From: Acinetobacter rathckeae | GTDB lineage: Bacteria; Pseudomonadota; Gammaproteobacteria; Pseudomonadales; Moraxellaceae | Reading direction: 5' to 3' | Assembly: GCF_015627125.1 (NCBI RefSeq) | Contig: NZ_VTDO01000009.1 | Coordinates: 1 to 64,000 of the forward strand | Length of the DNA: 64,000 nucleotides | In this document: piece by piece, positions 20,346 through 29,844 of the stretch | Layout: each line of letters starts with the position of its first letter | Position numbering within the stretch: position 1 is the first letter of the stretch | Made by a program: the position numbers and the translations under genes | The notes under the pieces: model-generated | Databases searched by the model: none | What the model was told of the DNA's origin: nothing | The model's input: the letters and a program-made list of their open reading frames with translations, nothing else

Positions 20346-20457
20346 TATAATTTACCTTTTTATTTAGTCACCTCCACACTATATTTTTATTTACCTGTAT
20401 TTAAAAACAATTATATCTGCTTTATTAATAGACAAAATATATTTAATAAAAACAAAA

Positions 20458-20480
20458 AAACAGGGATTAATTCCCTGTTT
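20458..20480 (-). terminator. Rho-independent terminator after the minus-strand DszA-type gene
   Basis: AAACAGGGA and TCCCTGTTT form a 9-base stem with a 5-base loop. On the minus strand it is followed by a run of T residues, ending the transcript from the gene at 20498-21862. Confidence 0.85.
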
Positions 20481-20497
20481 AAAAATATATTTTACGA

Positions 20498-21862
20498 CTA
20501 CTTATTTTTATATTGATATGCCTGATGGGACTTTGAAATAATATCCCCCTTTTGAAAGAGTTTATGTCGTAAAGTACCTTCGGTATATTCTAATGGATAA
20601 ACACCCCTACGCTGTAATTCTGGTACAATCCACTGCACAATATCTATGAAGCTTTGATGGGCTAAAATATACGCCAAATTAAAACCATCTACACCTGTCT
20701 CTTCAACCCAAGACTCTAAAGTATCTGCCACTGTTGACGCCGATCCCACAAAAACAGGGCCATTGCCTCCTAGTGTATTCCAACGTGCAATCTCATCGAC
20801 TGTCCATACACGCTGAGGGTCTGCATTTACATAAGAATCCAGTAATGATTGAATAGCATTGCTATGTACGTACTCCACCTGATCTGTGGCTTGATACTGA
20901 GAAAAATCAACGCCAGACCAACCAGAAAGTAAAGTGAGTGCCCCTTCTTGACTACCATAACGTTGGTATTCTTTAAATTTAGCGGTGGCTTTTTGGTCTG
21001 TGTCATCGGTAACAATCGAGACCAATGCATAAATTTTTACATCTTCACGGCGACGTCCAGCATGAATTAACTGTTGTTCAATGCTGTGTACCAATTTTTT
21101 TGTTGCAATCTTTGAAGGTGCTGCGATAAAAATACATTCTGCATGCTGGCTTGCAAATGTTTGTCCCCGACTCGATGCCCCTGCCTGATAAAGCACAGGG
21201 GTACGCTGAGGTGATGGCTCACAAAGATGTATGCCCGGTACCGAAAAATACTGACCCACATGATCAATCGCATGTACTTTATTTGCATCTGCAAATATGC
21301 CACTGTGCTTATCTCTATGTACCGCATCTGACTGCCATGATCCTTCCCACAGCTTATACAACACTGTTAAATACTCATCGGCAAAATCATAACGCTCATC
21401 ATGGTTTAACTGTGTTTTTAGCCCAATATTTTTAGAACCACTCTCTAAATAAGAGGTCACGATATTCCACCCAATACGCCCCTGAGTTAAGTGATCTAAA
21501 GTACTCATACGGCGAGCAAATGGATACGGATGCTCAAAAGAAACCGATGTGGTTAAACCAAAGCCTAAATGTGTGGTGACTGCTGCCATTATTGGAATGA
21601 CTTGCAAAGGGTCATTAACAGGTACTTGTACTGCACCATGTAGTGCAGCATCGGCACTTTGATGATAAACATCATAAACACCCAAAACATCTGCAATAAA
21701 AATACCGTCAAATTTCCCTTGCTCTAAAATTTTTGCCAAATCAGTCCAATATTCAATCTGATTATACTCAAGTGATCGATCTTGAGGATGTCGCCATAAA
21801 CCTGGAGATTGATGCGCAATACAATTCATTTCAAATGCATTAAATCTTATTTTTTTAGTCAT
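20498..21862 (-). CDS. NtaA/SnaA/DszA family FMN-dependent monooxygenase
   Basis: This 454-residue luciferase-like flavin monooxygenase belongs to the NtaA/SnaA/SoxA(DszA) group, whose members oxidise nitrilotriacetate, pristinamycin or dibenzothiophene sulfone with FMNH2 from a partner reductase. Family blocks are APGLWRHPQD-like SPGLWRHPQDRS near residues 19-30, DGIFIADVLGVYDVY near 53-67, HLTQGRIGWNIVTSYLES near 125-142 and QAGASSRGQTFASQHAECIF near 225-245. It ends in its own terminator. It shares its design with the plus-strand gene at 25863. In this context a C-S bond-cleaving role is likely, but the substrate is unknown. Confidence 0.87.
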   Translation of the reverse strand: MTKKIRFNAFEMNCIAHQSPGLWRHPQDRSLEYNQIEYWTDLAKILEQGKFDGIFIADVLGVYDVYHQSADAALHGAVQVPVNDPLQVIPIMAAVTTHLGFGLTTSVSFEHPYPFARRMSTLDHLTQGRIGWNIVTSYLESGSKNIGLKTQLNHDERYDFADEYLTVLYKLWEGSWQSDAVHRDKHSGIFADANKVHAIDHVGQYFSVPGIHLCEPSPQRTPVLYQAGASSRGQTFASQHAECIFIAAPSKIATKKLVHSIEQQLIHAGRRREDVKIYALVSIVTDDTDQKATAKFKEYQRYGSQEGALTLLSGWSGVDFSQYQATDQVEYVHSNAIQSLLDSYVNADPQRVWTVDEIARWNTLGGNGPVFVGSASTVADTLESWVEETGVDGFNLAYILAHQSFIDIVQWIVPELQRRGVYPLEYTEGTLRHKLFQKGDIISKSHQAYQYKNK

Positions 21863-21932
21863 TTTAAATCACCACTTTTTATATTTTATGATTTATAAAA
21901 TGCATGATATAAATCACATATATTATTATTTA

Positions 21933-23234
21933 TTAACTGGCTTTTAATGACTCTATATTACCAATACGCCATTGATATGGTGGCAAATGACCATTAACAC
22001 TAAAATCTCCAACAATACGATCTTTATATATTCTTGGATTATGTGAGCTTAATGTTCTAATATTACGCCAATAACGATCTAGGCCATGTTTTTTATCTAT
22101 TGCAGATGCACCTAAAGCATCAAAAGCAATGGTTGATGCATTTAAAAGTAAATCTGTGACCACTGTTTGTGCTTGTGCTGTTTCTAATTCAACGATGGCA
22201 TTTTGTTCAGCTTCTGCCTGTAAACTTGTTGCCAAACCAGCAATGAAGGCTCGTTGCAAAGCTTCTGCACTTTTTTCTACAATAATTCCTGCGGTATAAG
22301 TTGCACCACGCACTTTACCAACCACTTGCAATACTTGAGCATCATCACGGCTGTAGTTTGCATTGGCGTGACTATAATTTCGTGTACGTTGTTGTACCGT
22401 TTGAGACAACTGCTGGGTAAGCCCACGGCCTAAACCAACAATAATCGCCAACTGCACCAATTGATAATATGCTGCAGAGTATTTAAAACGGATGGCATCT
22501 GGCAAAACATCGCTGGCGTCTATTTCAACCGCATGAAAAATAGCACTTCCACTGGCAGTTAATTGCTGACCAAAACCATTCCAGTCATCTACAATAGATA
22601 CCCCTTCATGATGACGACTCACCAAAACAGATGCAGATTTTCCTTGTAAATCAGTCACTCCAACATCAACCCAGTCTGCAAATAAGCTACCCGTGGTATA
22701 GTATTTTTTACCCGATACTTTAAGTCGGCCCCGCTCATCTTTATAAATGTGCGTTTGAAATTGTTGCTGTGACTCACTCCCACCTTCAGACCAACCACTG
22801 CCCACGACTTCATTATTTGCTAATCGATGTAGCCATTTTTTTTGGAATGTTGTGTCTTTAGAAAGCAGTAACTCTTCACTAAAACCAAAATGGACACGCA
22901 AAATTTGCGGTAAGTTTGCATCAGCTTCAGCAAGCTCTACCAGTAAGGCAAAAAGCTCTGGAATGGTCGCCTCAAAACCATGATACGCTTTAGGTAGCCT
23001 TAATCTTGTAAAACCTACTTGCTTTAACCATTGCAATTGCTCATGGGGCAAAATATGTTGCTGTTCTCGCAGCAATGCACCTTGTTTAATCTTCTCAAAA
23101 ACGGGTCTAAAATTTTTCGCAAGTGCTTCATACCGTGCCGAAGGTGGATTACCCCACAATTGACCAATTAAAGAGTGTTTATCTGTATTTTTATATAAGT
23201 CTATTAATTTAAACTCGTGATTTAGATTTGTCAT
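21933..23234 (-). CDS. SfnB/DszC-type flavin-dependent monooxygenase (acyl-CoA dehydrogenase fold)
   Basis: The 433-residue product has the acyl-CoA dehydrogenase fold but belongs with SfnB and DszC, which use reduced FMN to oxidise organosulfur compounds. Typical blocks are LPKAYHGFEATIPELFALL near residues 80-98, KKYYTTGSLFADWVDVGV near 172-190, WNGFGQQLTASGSAIFHA near 218-236 and RYWRNIRTLSSHNPRIYK near 392-410. It differs most from the other two paralogues here, with SSHNP in place of TLHDP. It lies 70 bases upstream of the DszA-type gene on the same strand, probably as a pair. It is divergent from the paralogue at 23451. Confidence 0.85.
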   Translation of the reverse strand: MTNLNHEFKLIDLYKNTDKHSLIGQLWGNPPSARYEALAKNFRPVFEKIKQGALLREQQHILPHEQLQWLKQVGFTRLRLPKAYHGFEATIPELFALLVELAEADANLPQILRVHFGFSEELLLSKDTTFQKKWLHRLANNEVVGSGWSEGGSESQQQFQTHIYKDERGRLKVSGKKYYTTGSLFADWVDVGVTDLQGKSASVLVSRHHEGVSIVDDWNGFGQQLTASGSAIFHAVEIDASDVLPDAIRFKYSAAYYQLVQLAIIVGLGRGLTQQLSQTVQQRTRNYSHANANYSRDDAQVLQVVGKVRGATYTAGIIVEKSAEALQRAFIAGLATSLQAEAEQNAIVELETAQAQTVVTDLLLNASTIAFDALGASAIDKKHGLDRYWRNIRTLSSHNPRIYKDRIVGDFSVNGHLPPYQWRIGNIESLKAS

Positions 23235-23450
23235 ATTTAGAATACTCGTATTATCTGTATTTTTATTAAACTAAAACAATTATTTTAAAATAACAGTATT
23301 ATTTTTAGATAAGTAAATAGCTTTATATGCTATTCAATATATATTCTTGTCTTTTTAAAAAATGCATATTATGTGATAAGTTTTTCTATATTTTTTATTT
23401 GTGATTTATTTACTTGCACACTAGCGTATAAAAAAAACTAGGTGTTCATT

Positions 23451-24644
23451 ATGAGTCTGCTTAAACAAAAAATTATTCAAAATGATATCGATGCAATCAA
23501 TATCGCTTACCACATTGCAGACATTGCTTTAGAACAACGTCACATGCGTGACCAACACCGAATTTTGCCCACAGAGATCATTCAAGCATTAGCCCATAAA
23601 GGCTTAACCGCTTGCCGTATTGCCAAAAAATATGGTGGTGCCCATGTATCACATCTCACACTCAGTCAAATTTTTCGTACCTTAGCAAAAGCAGATGCCA
23701 GTGTTGGACAAATTCCACAAAATCAATTTGGCATCCTACATACCATTGACTTAGTGGGTAGTGAAGCTCAGAAAAAGTTTGTTTTCGAACAAATTTTATC
23801 AGGTAAATTGTTAGCCAATGCAGGGCCTGAAAAAGACACAGCACATGTGCAAAAGATACAGACCTCTTTACGCAAAATTGGCGAAGATTATGTATTAGAC
23901 GGTGAAAAGTTTTACTCCACAGGCAGTGTTTTTGCAGACTGGCTGGCCATTAAAGCACAGCATCCTGAAGGATATATTGCTTTGGTTTTAGTCGAAAAAA
24001 ACACCAAAGGCATTGAAGTTATTGACGATTGGGATGGGTTTGGTCAGCGTACAACGGCCAGTGGTAGTGTCAAACTCAATCACGTTAAAATTGACCCATT
24101 TCTTATTTTTGATGAACGGCGTTTAACCCTTTCCCCAAACTACCGAGGTGCTTATTCACAACTATTACAAGTCGCAATAGATGTAGGCATTGCAGAAGGT
24201 GCTTTTCAAGACTTGCAAAGTACGGTGAAAAAAGCCCGACCCATTGCTGATGCTCAAGTCAATCATGCTTCCGAAGAACCCTATTTATTACAAGAGGTTG
24301 GAAAGTTAGATATTACGCTACAAGCCAGTATTTTATTATTAAATCACGCTGCAGAAATCCTCGATCACCTAGAGTCAAAAAATACCCTAACCGATGCTGA
24401 TATTGCTCAAGCATCGATCAGCGTGGCCGAAGCCAAAATATACGCTCACCATGCCGCACTTCATATTTCAGAAAAGCTATTAGAACTCGGTGGTAGCCGT
24501 GCCGCACTGAGCGAGCATAATTTAGATCAACACTGGCGCAATGCTCGGGTACATACCCTACATGACCCTGTCCGTTGGAAATACTATGCACTTGGTAATT
24601 ACTATTTAAATCAAGTTTTTCCAAAGCGACATGCTTGGATTTAA
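23451..24644 (+). CDS. SfnB/DszC family sulfur acquisition oxidoreductase, copy 2
   Basis: Members of this family are linked to sulfur-starvation growth on organosulfur compounds in pseudomonads. The start is the ATG at 23451 (MSLLKQKIIQND), with AGG eight bases before it. An in-frame GTG nine bases upstream is less likely. The 397-residue product has the KKYGGAHVSHLTLSQIFRTL block near residues 63-82, FYSTGSVFADWLAIKA near 154-170, WDGFGQRTTASGSVKLNHV near 197-215 and WRNARVHTLHDPVRWKYY near 362-380. It opens a plus-strand run with three more sulfur genes and the importer. Confidence 0.86.
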   Translation: MSLLKQKIIQNDIDAINIAYHIADIALEQRHMRDQHRILPTEIIQALAHKGLTACRIAKKYGGAHVSHLTLSQIFRTLAKADASVGQIPQNQFGILHTIDLVGSEAQKKFVFEQILSGKLLANAGPEKDTAHVQKIQTSLRKIGEDYVLDGEKFYSTGSVFADWLAIKAQHPEGYIALVLVEKNTKGIEVIDDWDGFGQRTTASGSVKLNHVKIDPFLIFDERRLTLSPNYRGAYSQLLQVAIDVGIAEGAFQDLQSTVKKARPIADAQVNHASEEPYLLQEVGKLDITLQASILLLNHAAEILDHLESKNTLTDADIAQASISVAEAKIYAHHAALHISEKLLELGGSRAALSEHNLDQHWRNARVHTLHDPVRWKYYALGNYYLNQVFPKRHAWI

Positions 24645-24654
24645 GGGGAATATC

Positions 24655-25863
24655 ATGAACTCATGTCCACATCTTCATCAGCCAAATACTGCACACACTA
24701 TTCGTTCTGATGAAGAAGCATTACGTGTAGCAACACAGTTCAGCCAACAACTCAAACAACAGGCAGCCCAAAGAGATCAACAGCGTCTTTTGCCCTTTCA
24801 AGACATTGAAGCCCTTAGTCAATCTGGTTTATGGGCCATTACCGTCCCTAAAGCATATGGTGGTGCTGAAGTCTCTGCTGAAACACTGACACAAGTCATT
24901 GCACTGCTAAGTGGCGCAGATGGCTCTATTGGGCAAATTCCACAAAATCATTTTTATGCACTTGAGGTATTACGTAACACGGGTACAGAGCAACAGAAAA
25001 AAAGACTGTATCAAGAAGTGCTACAAGGTGCACGTTTTGGCAATGCCTTGGCAGAATTTAAATCTAAAGATGCCACCCAAAAACACAGTTATTTAACTGC
25101 ACATGGTGAAGGCTATCTCATTCAAGGAGAAAAGTTTTATTGCACAGGTAGCCTGTTCGCACACCGTATTTCAACCTTGGTCAAAGACCAACACGGGCAT
25201 GAATACTTAGCATTTATAAAAAAAGAGACCCAAGGACTTCAGATTATTGATGACTGGCAGGCATTTGGCCAACGCCTCACTGGTAGTGGCACAGTCAAAC
25301 TCAATCAAGTCTATGTCAATGCAGAAGATGTGGTGGCATTTAGTGATGTGTTTCTAAGACCAACCTTGATCGGCCCTTACGCCCAATTATTACATGCTGC
25401 AATAGATGTAGGTATTGCACGTGCAGCATTTGAAGAAACATTACAACAAATTAAGCATGCACGGCCATGGATTGATGCCAACGTCGCCTCTGCAACACAA
25501 GATCCATTAACCCTGTACGAACTTGGCCATGTGGCTGTCGATGTCAAAGCTTCTGAATTACTCTTAAAAGAAGCAGCCAAATACATTGATGCCATCAAAC
25601 CACAGCCAAATGCCGAAAATATTGCACAGGCTTCTATACATGTTGCACGTGTTCGAGCACACAGCACTGAAACTGCATTAAAAGCATCCTCCAAACTGAT
25701 TGAACTGGCAGGCAGTCGGGGTTGCCAACGTAGTAAAGGCCTAGATGTGTATTGGCGCAATGCACGCGTACATACATTACATGATGCCGCACGTTGGAAA
25801 TATTACTTTATTGGCAACTATGTACTTAACCATGTGCGACCACCTCGAAGAGGAACGCTCTAA
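24655..25863 (+). CDS. SfnB/DszC family sulfur acquisition oxidoreductase, copy 3
   Basis: A third paralogue, 402 residues from the ATG at 24655, which follows GGGG at six bases. An earlier in-frame ATG at 24631 overlaps the previous gene and is rejected. It shares PKAYGGAEVSAETLTQVIAL near residues 59-78, FYCTGSLFAHRISTL near 155-169, WQAFGQRLTGSGTVKLNQV near 196-214 and WRNARVHTLHDAARWKYYF near 366-384. It is closer to copy 2 than to the minus-strand copy. The stop and the next start overlap as TAATG, so it is translationally coupled to the DszA-type gene. Confidence 0.86.
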   Translation: MNSCPHLHQPNTAHTIRSDEEALRVATQFSQQLKQQAAQRDQQRLLPFQDIEALSQSGLWAITVPKAYGGAEVSAETLTQVIALLSGADGSIGQIPQNHFYALEVLRNTGTEQQKKRLYQEVLQGARFGNALAEFKSKDATQKHSYLTAHGEGYLIQGEKFYCTGSLFAHRISTLVKDQHGHEYLAFIKKETQGLQIIDDWQAFGQRLTGSGTVKLNQVYVNAEDVVAFSDVFLRPTLIGPYAQLLHAAIDVGIARAAFEETLQQIKHARPWIDANVASATQDPLTLYELGHVAVDVKASELLLKEAAKYIDAIKPQPNAENIAQASIHVARVRAHSTETALKASSKLIELAGSRGCQRSKGLDVYWRNARVHTLHDAARWKYYFIGNYVLNHVRPPRRGTL

Positions 25864-27236
25864 TGACCAAGCAGATTTTACTCAATGCCTTTGACATGAA
25901 CAGTGCAGGTCATATCAATCATGGTTTATGGACACACCCTCGTGACCAGTCTTACCGTTTTAATGAACTAAACTATTGGACTGATTTGGCCAAAACCCTT
26001 GAGCGTGGTTTATTTGACGGTCTATTTATTGCCGACATTATTGGGGTATATGACGTTTATCAAAACAACCTTGATGTCACGTTAAAAGAATCTGTGCAAT
26101 TACCAAGCCACGACCCAATGACACTCATTTCTGGCATGGCCGCTGTGACAGCGCATCTTGGTTTTGGGGTCACCGTCAATTTAAGCTATGAACAACCTTA
26201 TACATTGGCTAGACGTTTTGCCAGTTTAGACCATTTAACACAAGGCCGTATTGGGTGGAATATTGTCACTGGCTATTTAGACAGTGCAGAGCGACTGTTT
26301 GGACGTAAAGCACTGGCTGAACATGATTTACGCTATCAACAAGCCGATGAGTTTTTAAATGTCTGCTATCAGTATTGGGAACATTCATGGCAACACGATG
26401 CCCTACGTCAAGATAAAACAGCACGCATATTTACAGAGCCGTCAAAAGTCCATCAAGTACAGCACCAAGGACAGTTTTATCAAAGCCAAGGGGTGTTTCA
26501 AGTGTCACCATCGCCACAAAGAACCCCTGTGTTATTTCAAGCTGGTGCATCAAATGCAGGCATGGCTTTTGCCACCACGCATGCCGAATGTATTTTTATT
26601 GGTGGCGACAGCATTGAGCAAGTAAAACGTCATGTTGACAATATTCAGCAACACCTCACACAACAAGGCAGATCACGCAATGAAGTGAAAATTTTTGTCG
26701 GCATTACCGTGGTGACGGCTGAAACCGAACAGCAGGCTCAAGATAAATTTAAAGAATACCAACATTATGCCAGTCCCGAAGCAGGCTTAGCACACTACTC
26801 AAGTTCAGTCGGTATAAATTTAGCGCAATATGCCGAACATGAAACCATCCCATACCAAAAAAGCAATAGTATTCAATCTATTAATAAAAAATTTAAATCT
26901 CAAGCCATTACACCGCACCATTTAAAACAGCAACATCAGCTCGGTGGGCGTTACCCATTATTTATAGGGAGTGGTCAACAGATTGCCCAACAACTGATTC
27001 AATTTTTAGATGAAACAGGCATTGATGGTTTTAATTTAACCCGCACTGTAACACCCGAGTCTTACCACGATTTTATTGACTGGGTGATTCCAGAACTACA
27101 GCAACAAGGGCGTTATAAAACCCATTACGACTCAGGTACATTACGGCAAAAAATATTTAAGCAAGACCAATACTTACCCGCTCACCACCCCGCAAAACAA
27201 CATGTATTCAAAAAGAGTGATTTATATGTCAAATAA
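25863..27236 (+). CDS. NtaA/SnaA/DszA family FMN-dependent monooxygenase, copy 2
   Basis: A 457-residue luciferase-like monooxygenase, paralogous to the one at 20498-21862. Shared blocks are INHGLWTHPRDQSYRFNELN near residues 18-37, DGLFIADIIGVYDVY near 53-67, HLTQGRIGWNIVTGYLDSAE near 124-143 and QAGASNAGMAFATTHAECIF near 225-244. It starts within the stop of the preceding SfnB-type gene and overlaps the importer gene start by 11 bases, so the four or five genes from 23451 form one transcript. Pairing of a DszC-type and a DszA-type enzyme suggests stepwise oxidation of one sulfur compound. Confidence 0.87.
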   Translation: MTKQILLNAFDMNSAGHINHGLWTHPRDQSYRFNELNYWTDLAKTLERGLFDGLFIADIIGVYDVYQNNLDVTLKESVQLPSHDPMTLISGMAAVTAHLGFGVTVNLSYEQPYTLARRFASLDHLTQGRIGWNIVTGYLDSAERLFGRKALAEHDLRYQQADEFLNVCYQYWEHSWQHDALRQDKTARIFTEPSKVHQVQHQGQFYQSQGVFQVSPSPQRTPVLFQAGASNAGMAFATTHAECIFIGGDSIEQVKRHVDNIQQHLTQQGRSRNEVKIFVGITVVTAETEQQAQDKFKEYQHYASPEAGLAHYSSSVGINLAQYAEHETIPYQKSNSIQSINKKFKSQAITPHHLKQQHQLGGRYPLFIGSGQQIAQQLIQFLDETGIDGFNLTRTVTPESYHDFIDWVIPELQQQGRYKTHYDSGTLRQKIFKQDQYLPAHHPAKQHVFKKSDLYVK

Positions 27237-28043
27237 AAAAATACTTACGGGCGTCGCCATTGCAGTCATTATTATTGCAGGCTTATTTGTTTGGAATAAA
27301 CAACGTCAGACCCAAAGCCATGAATTAGTGATTGGTACAACCCCTGCATTTACATCTATTTTAAATGTCGCTGTAGCCGAAGCACAAAAACAAGGGATTC
27401 ATGTAAAATTGGTTGAGTTTTCCGACTGGAAAATGCCGAATATTGCGTTAGATCACGGTGACATAGATGCCAACTTTTCCAACACAAACCTTTTTTAGAT
27501 AATGCAATTAAAGAAGGCCATTACCAGCTCAAAGTGTTTGCTGTGGGTGCTGCTTCTCGTGTGGGGCTATATTCTAAAAAATATCAACATTTAGATGATC
27601 TTCCCAATAAAGCCCGTGTTGCCGTGCCAAATGACCCTGTCAATGAAGGTCGTGCTTTACTCTTATTACAAGAGGCAAAATTAATCACATTAAAAGACCC
27701 AAACAATCCTTTTGCGACATTACAAGACATTACCAACAACCCTAAAGACTTACAGTTCGTAGAAATGGAAGGCCCTCAAACTGCACGTGCAGTCGATGAT
27801 GTCGACCTCGTATTTAGTTATCCACACTATTTAAAACTGGCCAAAACCATTGACCCAGAAAATGCACTTTTACTGAATAAAAATGCAGATAAACTCTATG
27901 GCATTGTGTTTGCAGTTCGAAACAATTATGAAGATAAAAATGACCAACTGAAAAAATTTGTCGAGATCTATCAGCACTCACCTGAAGTGAAAGCAGCTTT
28001 AAATCGTGAAATTGGCGCACCTTTATGGTATCCGGGGTGGTAA
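27226..28043 (+). pseudogene. MetQ/NlpA family binding protein of an ABC importer, frameshifted
   Basis: This gene encodes a MetQ-type substrate-binding protein, normally about 270 residues. Translation from the ATG at 27226 gives an N-terminal membrane segment (ILTGVAIAVIIIAGLFVWNK) and then VIGTTPAFTSILNVAVAEAQ. The frame breaks in the T-run at 27475-27478, where one T is missing. Restoring it would read ANFFQHKPFLDNAIKEGHYQ, the hallmark of this family, and continue to the stop at 28041-28043. As written the protein ends after about 90 residues. There is no lipobox cysteine, so the anchor would be the N-terminal helix. Start overlaps the preceding gene. Confidence 0.85.
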
Positions 28044-28045
28044 CA

Positions 28046-29092
28046 ATGACTGATCATCGACATATTTCAATACAGCATTTAAATAAATACTATGTTGGGC
28101 AAAACCCGCATGAAAAAATGCATGCCCTCAAAGACATTCACCTCAATATTAAAAAGGGTTCTATTTGTGGCATTATCGGTCGTAGTGGTGCAGGAAAATC
28201 CTCCCTTTTACGTACGCTCAATGGCCTAGAGTCGATTAGTAGCGGAGAGGTGTATGTATTAGAACACGCACTGTCCGAGCTTAACCATGCCCAACTGATT
28301 CAGCTGAGACAACGTATAGGCATGATTTTTCAGCACTTTAATTTACTGTCTACAAAAACAGTGTGGGAAAATATTGCACTTCCCTTAAAAGTAGCAGGTT
28401 ATTCTGCTGACCAAATAAAACAGCAAGTTGAAAAACTCATGACTTTGGTTGGGCTCGATAACAAAGCAGACCATTAACCATCACAACTTTCAGGTGGCCA
28501 AAAGCAACGGGTTGGCATTGCTCGTGCACTAATTCATAACCCTGAAATTTTACTGTGTGATGAAGCGACATCTGCCTTAGACCCTGAAAGCACGCAAACT
28601 ATTCTGCAACTGCTGCAGCAGATTAATCAAACGTTGGGCATTACCATTGTATTAATCACCCACGAAATGCAAGTCATTAAACAAATTTGTGATGAAGTCG
28701 TGGTGATTGATGCAGGCGAAATTATAGAACAAGGCCAAGTTTGGCAGGTATTTTCATCACCACAACACCAAATTACACAAGAGTTATTACAACGTCATAC
28801 CCCCCAGTTTCACACCACACTTTCGACTTCACGTTTAGCACAGCATCGCTATCATGCACTCAGCATTCAATATGCACATACTAAAAAGCAATTGTTTGAT
28901 ATACAAACGTTGCTTCGTGCTTTTCCTTCTGCGTTCTTGCTCCACAGTCAAGTCGATCAAATTCAACAACACCATGTCGGACAGCTGCTGATTGCCTATC
29001 CGATTCAACCCTCTACCCCACAGATTACACAACCACACAGTTTGTGTTCTTTACAGATAAAGGAGCATGGCTATGTCGAATCAATTATTTGA
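28046..29092 (+). pseudogene. MetN-type ABC importer ATPase with internal stop codon
   Basis: The frame from ATG 28046 to 29092 would give a 348-residue MetN-type ATPase. The Walker A motif GRSGAGKSS lies near residue 49. An in-frame TAA at 28475-28477 follows DNKADH, where a tyrosine codon (TAT or TAC) would be expected, and it is followed in the same frame by [18 protein letters not shown], the ABC signature. Walker B ([14 protein letters not shown]), the H-loop (THE) and a C-terminal NIL-type domain follow. The product would end before the signature, so it should be inactive unless the stop is read through. It overlaps the permease gene by 20 bases. Confidence 0.87.
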
Positions 29093-29732
29093 TTTACTCC
29101 TTACAGGAACACTAGATACCTTGGTCATGGTGGGTGTGTCTGCCCTTTTAGCATTTTGTTTAGGATTACCCTTAGCTTTAGCTTTGGTATGCACCGACCA
29201 ACGTGGCATTTACCCATCAAAAACCATCAATACGATCCTTGGTACAATTGTAAATATTACCCGCTCCATTCCTTTTTTAATTTTAATGGTTGCTTTGATT
29301 CCCCTTACCCGCTGGATTGTCGGTACAAGCTATGGCCTTTGGGCAGCCACTGTGCCACTCACACTGGCGGCAACTCCATTTTTTGCACGTATTGCGGAAG
29401 TCAGTTTAAAAGAAGTTGATTTTGGCTTAATAGAAGCGGCTCAAGCCATTGGGTGTAATCGAAGACAAATTATTTGGCATGTCCTTTTACCAGAAGCCCT
29501 TTCTGGCATTGTTGCTGGATTTACAGTGACTGTAGTCACCATGATTAACTCATCTGCGATTGCAGGGGCTATTGGTGCAGGTGGCCTAGGTGATGTGGCT
29601 TACCGCTATGGCTACCAACGCTTTGACGTACAAATTATGGTGGCTGTGATTATTGTACTGGTTATATTGGTCATGCTCATTCAATACTTAGGCGACCAGT
29701 TATCACAGCAACTCAATAAACGTACTTTATAA
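29073..29732 (+). CDS. MetI-type ABC importer permease
   Basis: The inner-membrane permease of a MetNIQ-type importer. The ATG at 29073 ([17 protein letters not shown]) has AGGAG seven bases upstream, which favours it over the ATG at 29067. The 219-residue product has about five helices and the ABC permease EAA loop, seen as [25 protein letters not shown] near residues 115-140, which contacts the ATPase. It reads through cleanly although its ATPase and binding-protein partners are both disrupted. It is the last gene of the plus-strand sulfur run. Confidence 0.9.
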   Translation: MSNQLFDLLLTGTLDTLVMVGVSALLAFCLGLPLALALVCTDQRGIYPSKTINTILGTIVNITRSIPFLILMVALIPLTRWIVGTSYGLWAATVPLTLAATPFFARIAEVSLKEVDFGLIEAAQAIGCNRRQIIWHVLLPEALSGIVAGFTVTVVTMINSSAIAGAIGAGGLGDVAYRYGYQRFDVQIMVAVIIVLVILVMLIQYLGDQLSQQLNKRTL

Positions 29733-29771
29733 AAAATTCTTGTTTTCGTATAAAATTACTTAGATTACCTT

Positions 29772-29802
29772 GCCTCATCCGATTCTCTTTCAACGGTGAG
29801 GC
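29772..29802 (+). terminator. Possible terminator after the sulfur-importer genes
   Basis: GCCTCA-T-CCG pairs with CGG-TGAGGC, a 9-base stem with one bulged base, about 40 bases after the permease stop. The T-tract is weak. Confidence 0.45.
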
Positions 29803-29844
29803 TGTTACTATTTAAAGTAATCTCGTGATGACGCTTTTTATAAT

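Noticed and set aside
28634..29092. A separate small gene starting at [11 protein letters not shown]
   Set aside because: It is the continuation of the MetN-type frame after the internal stop, in the same frame, and starts in the middle of a conserved domain.
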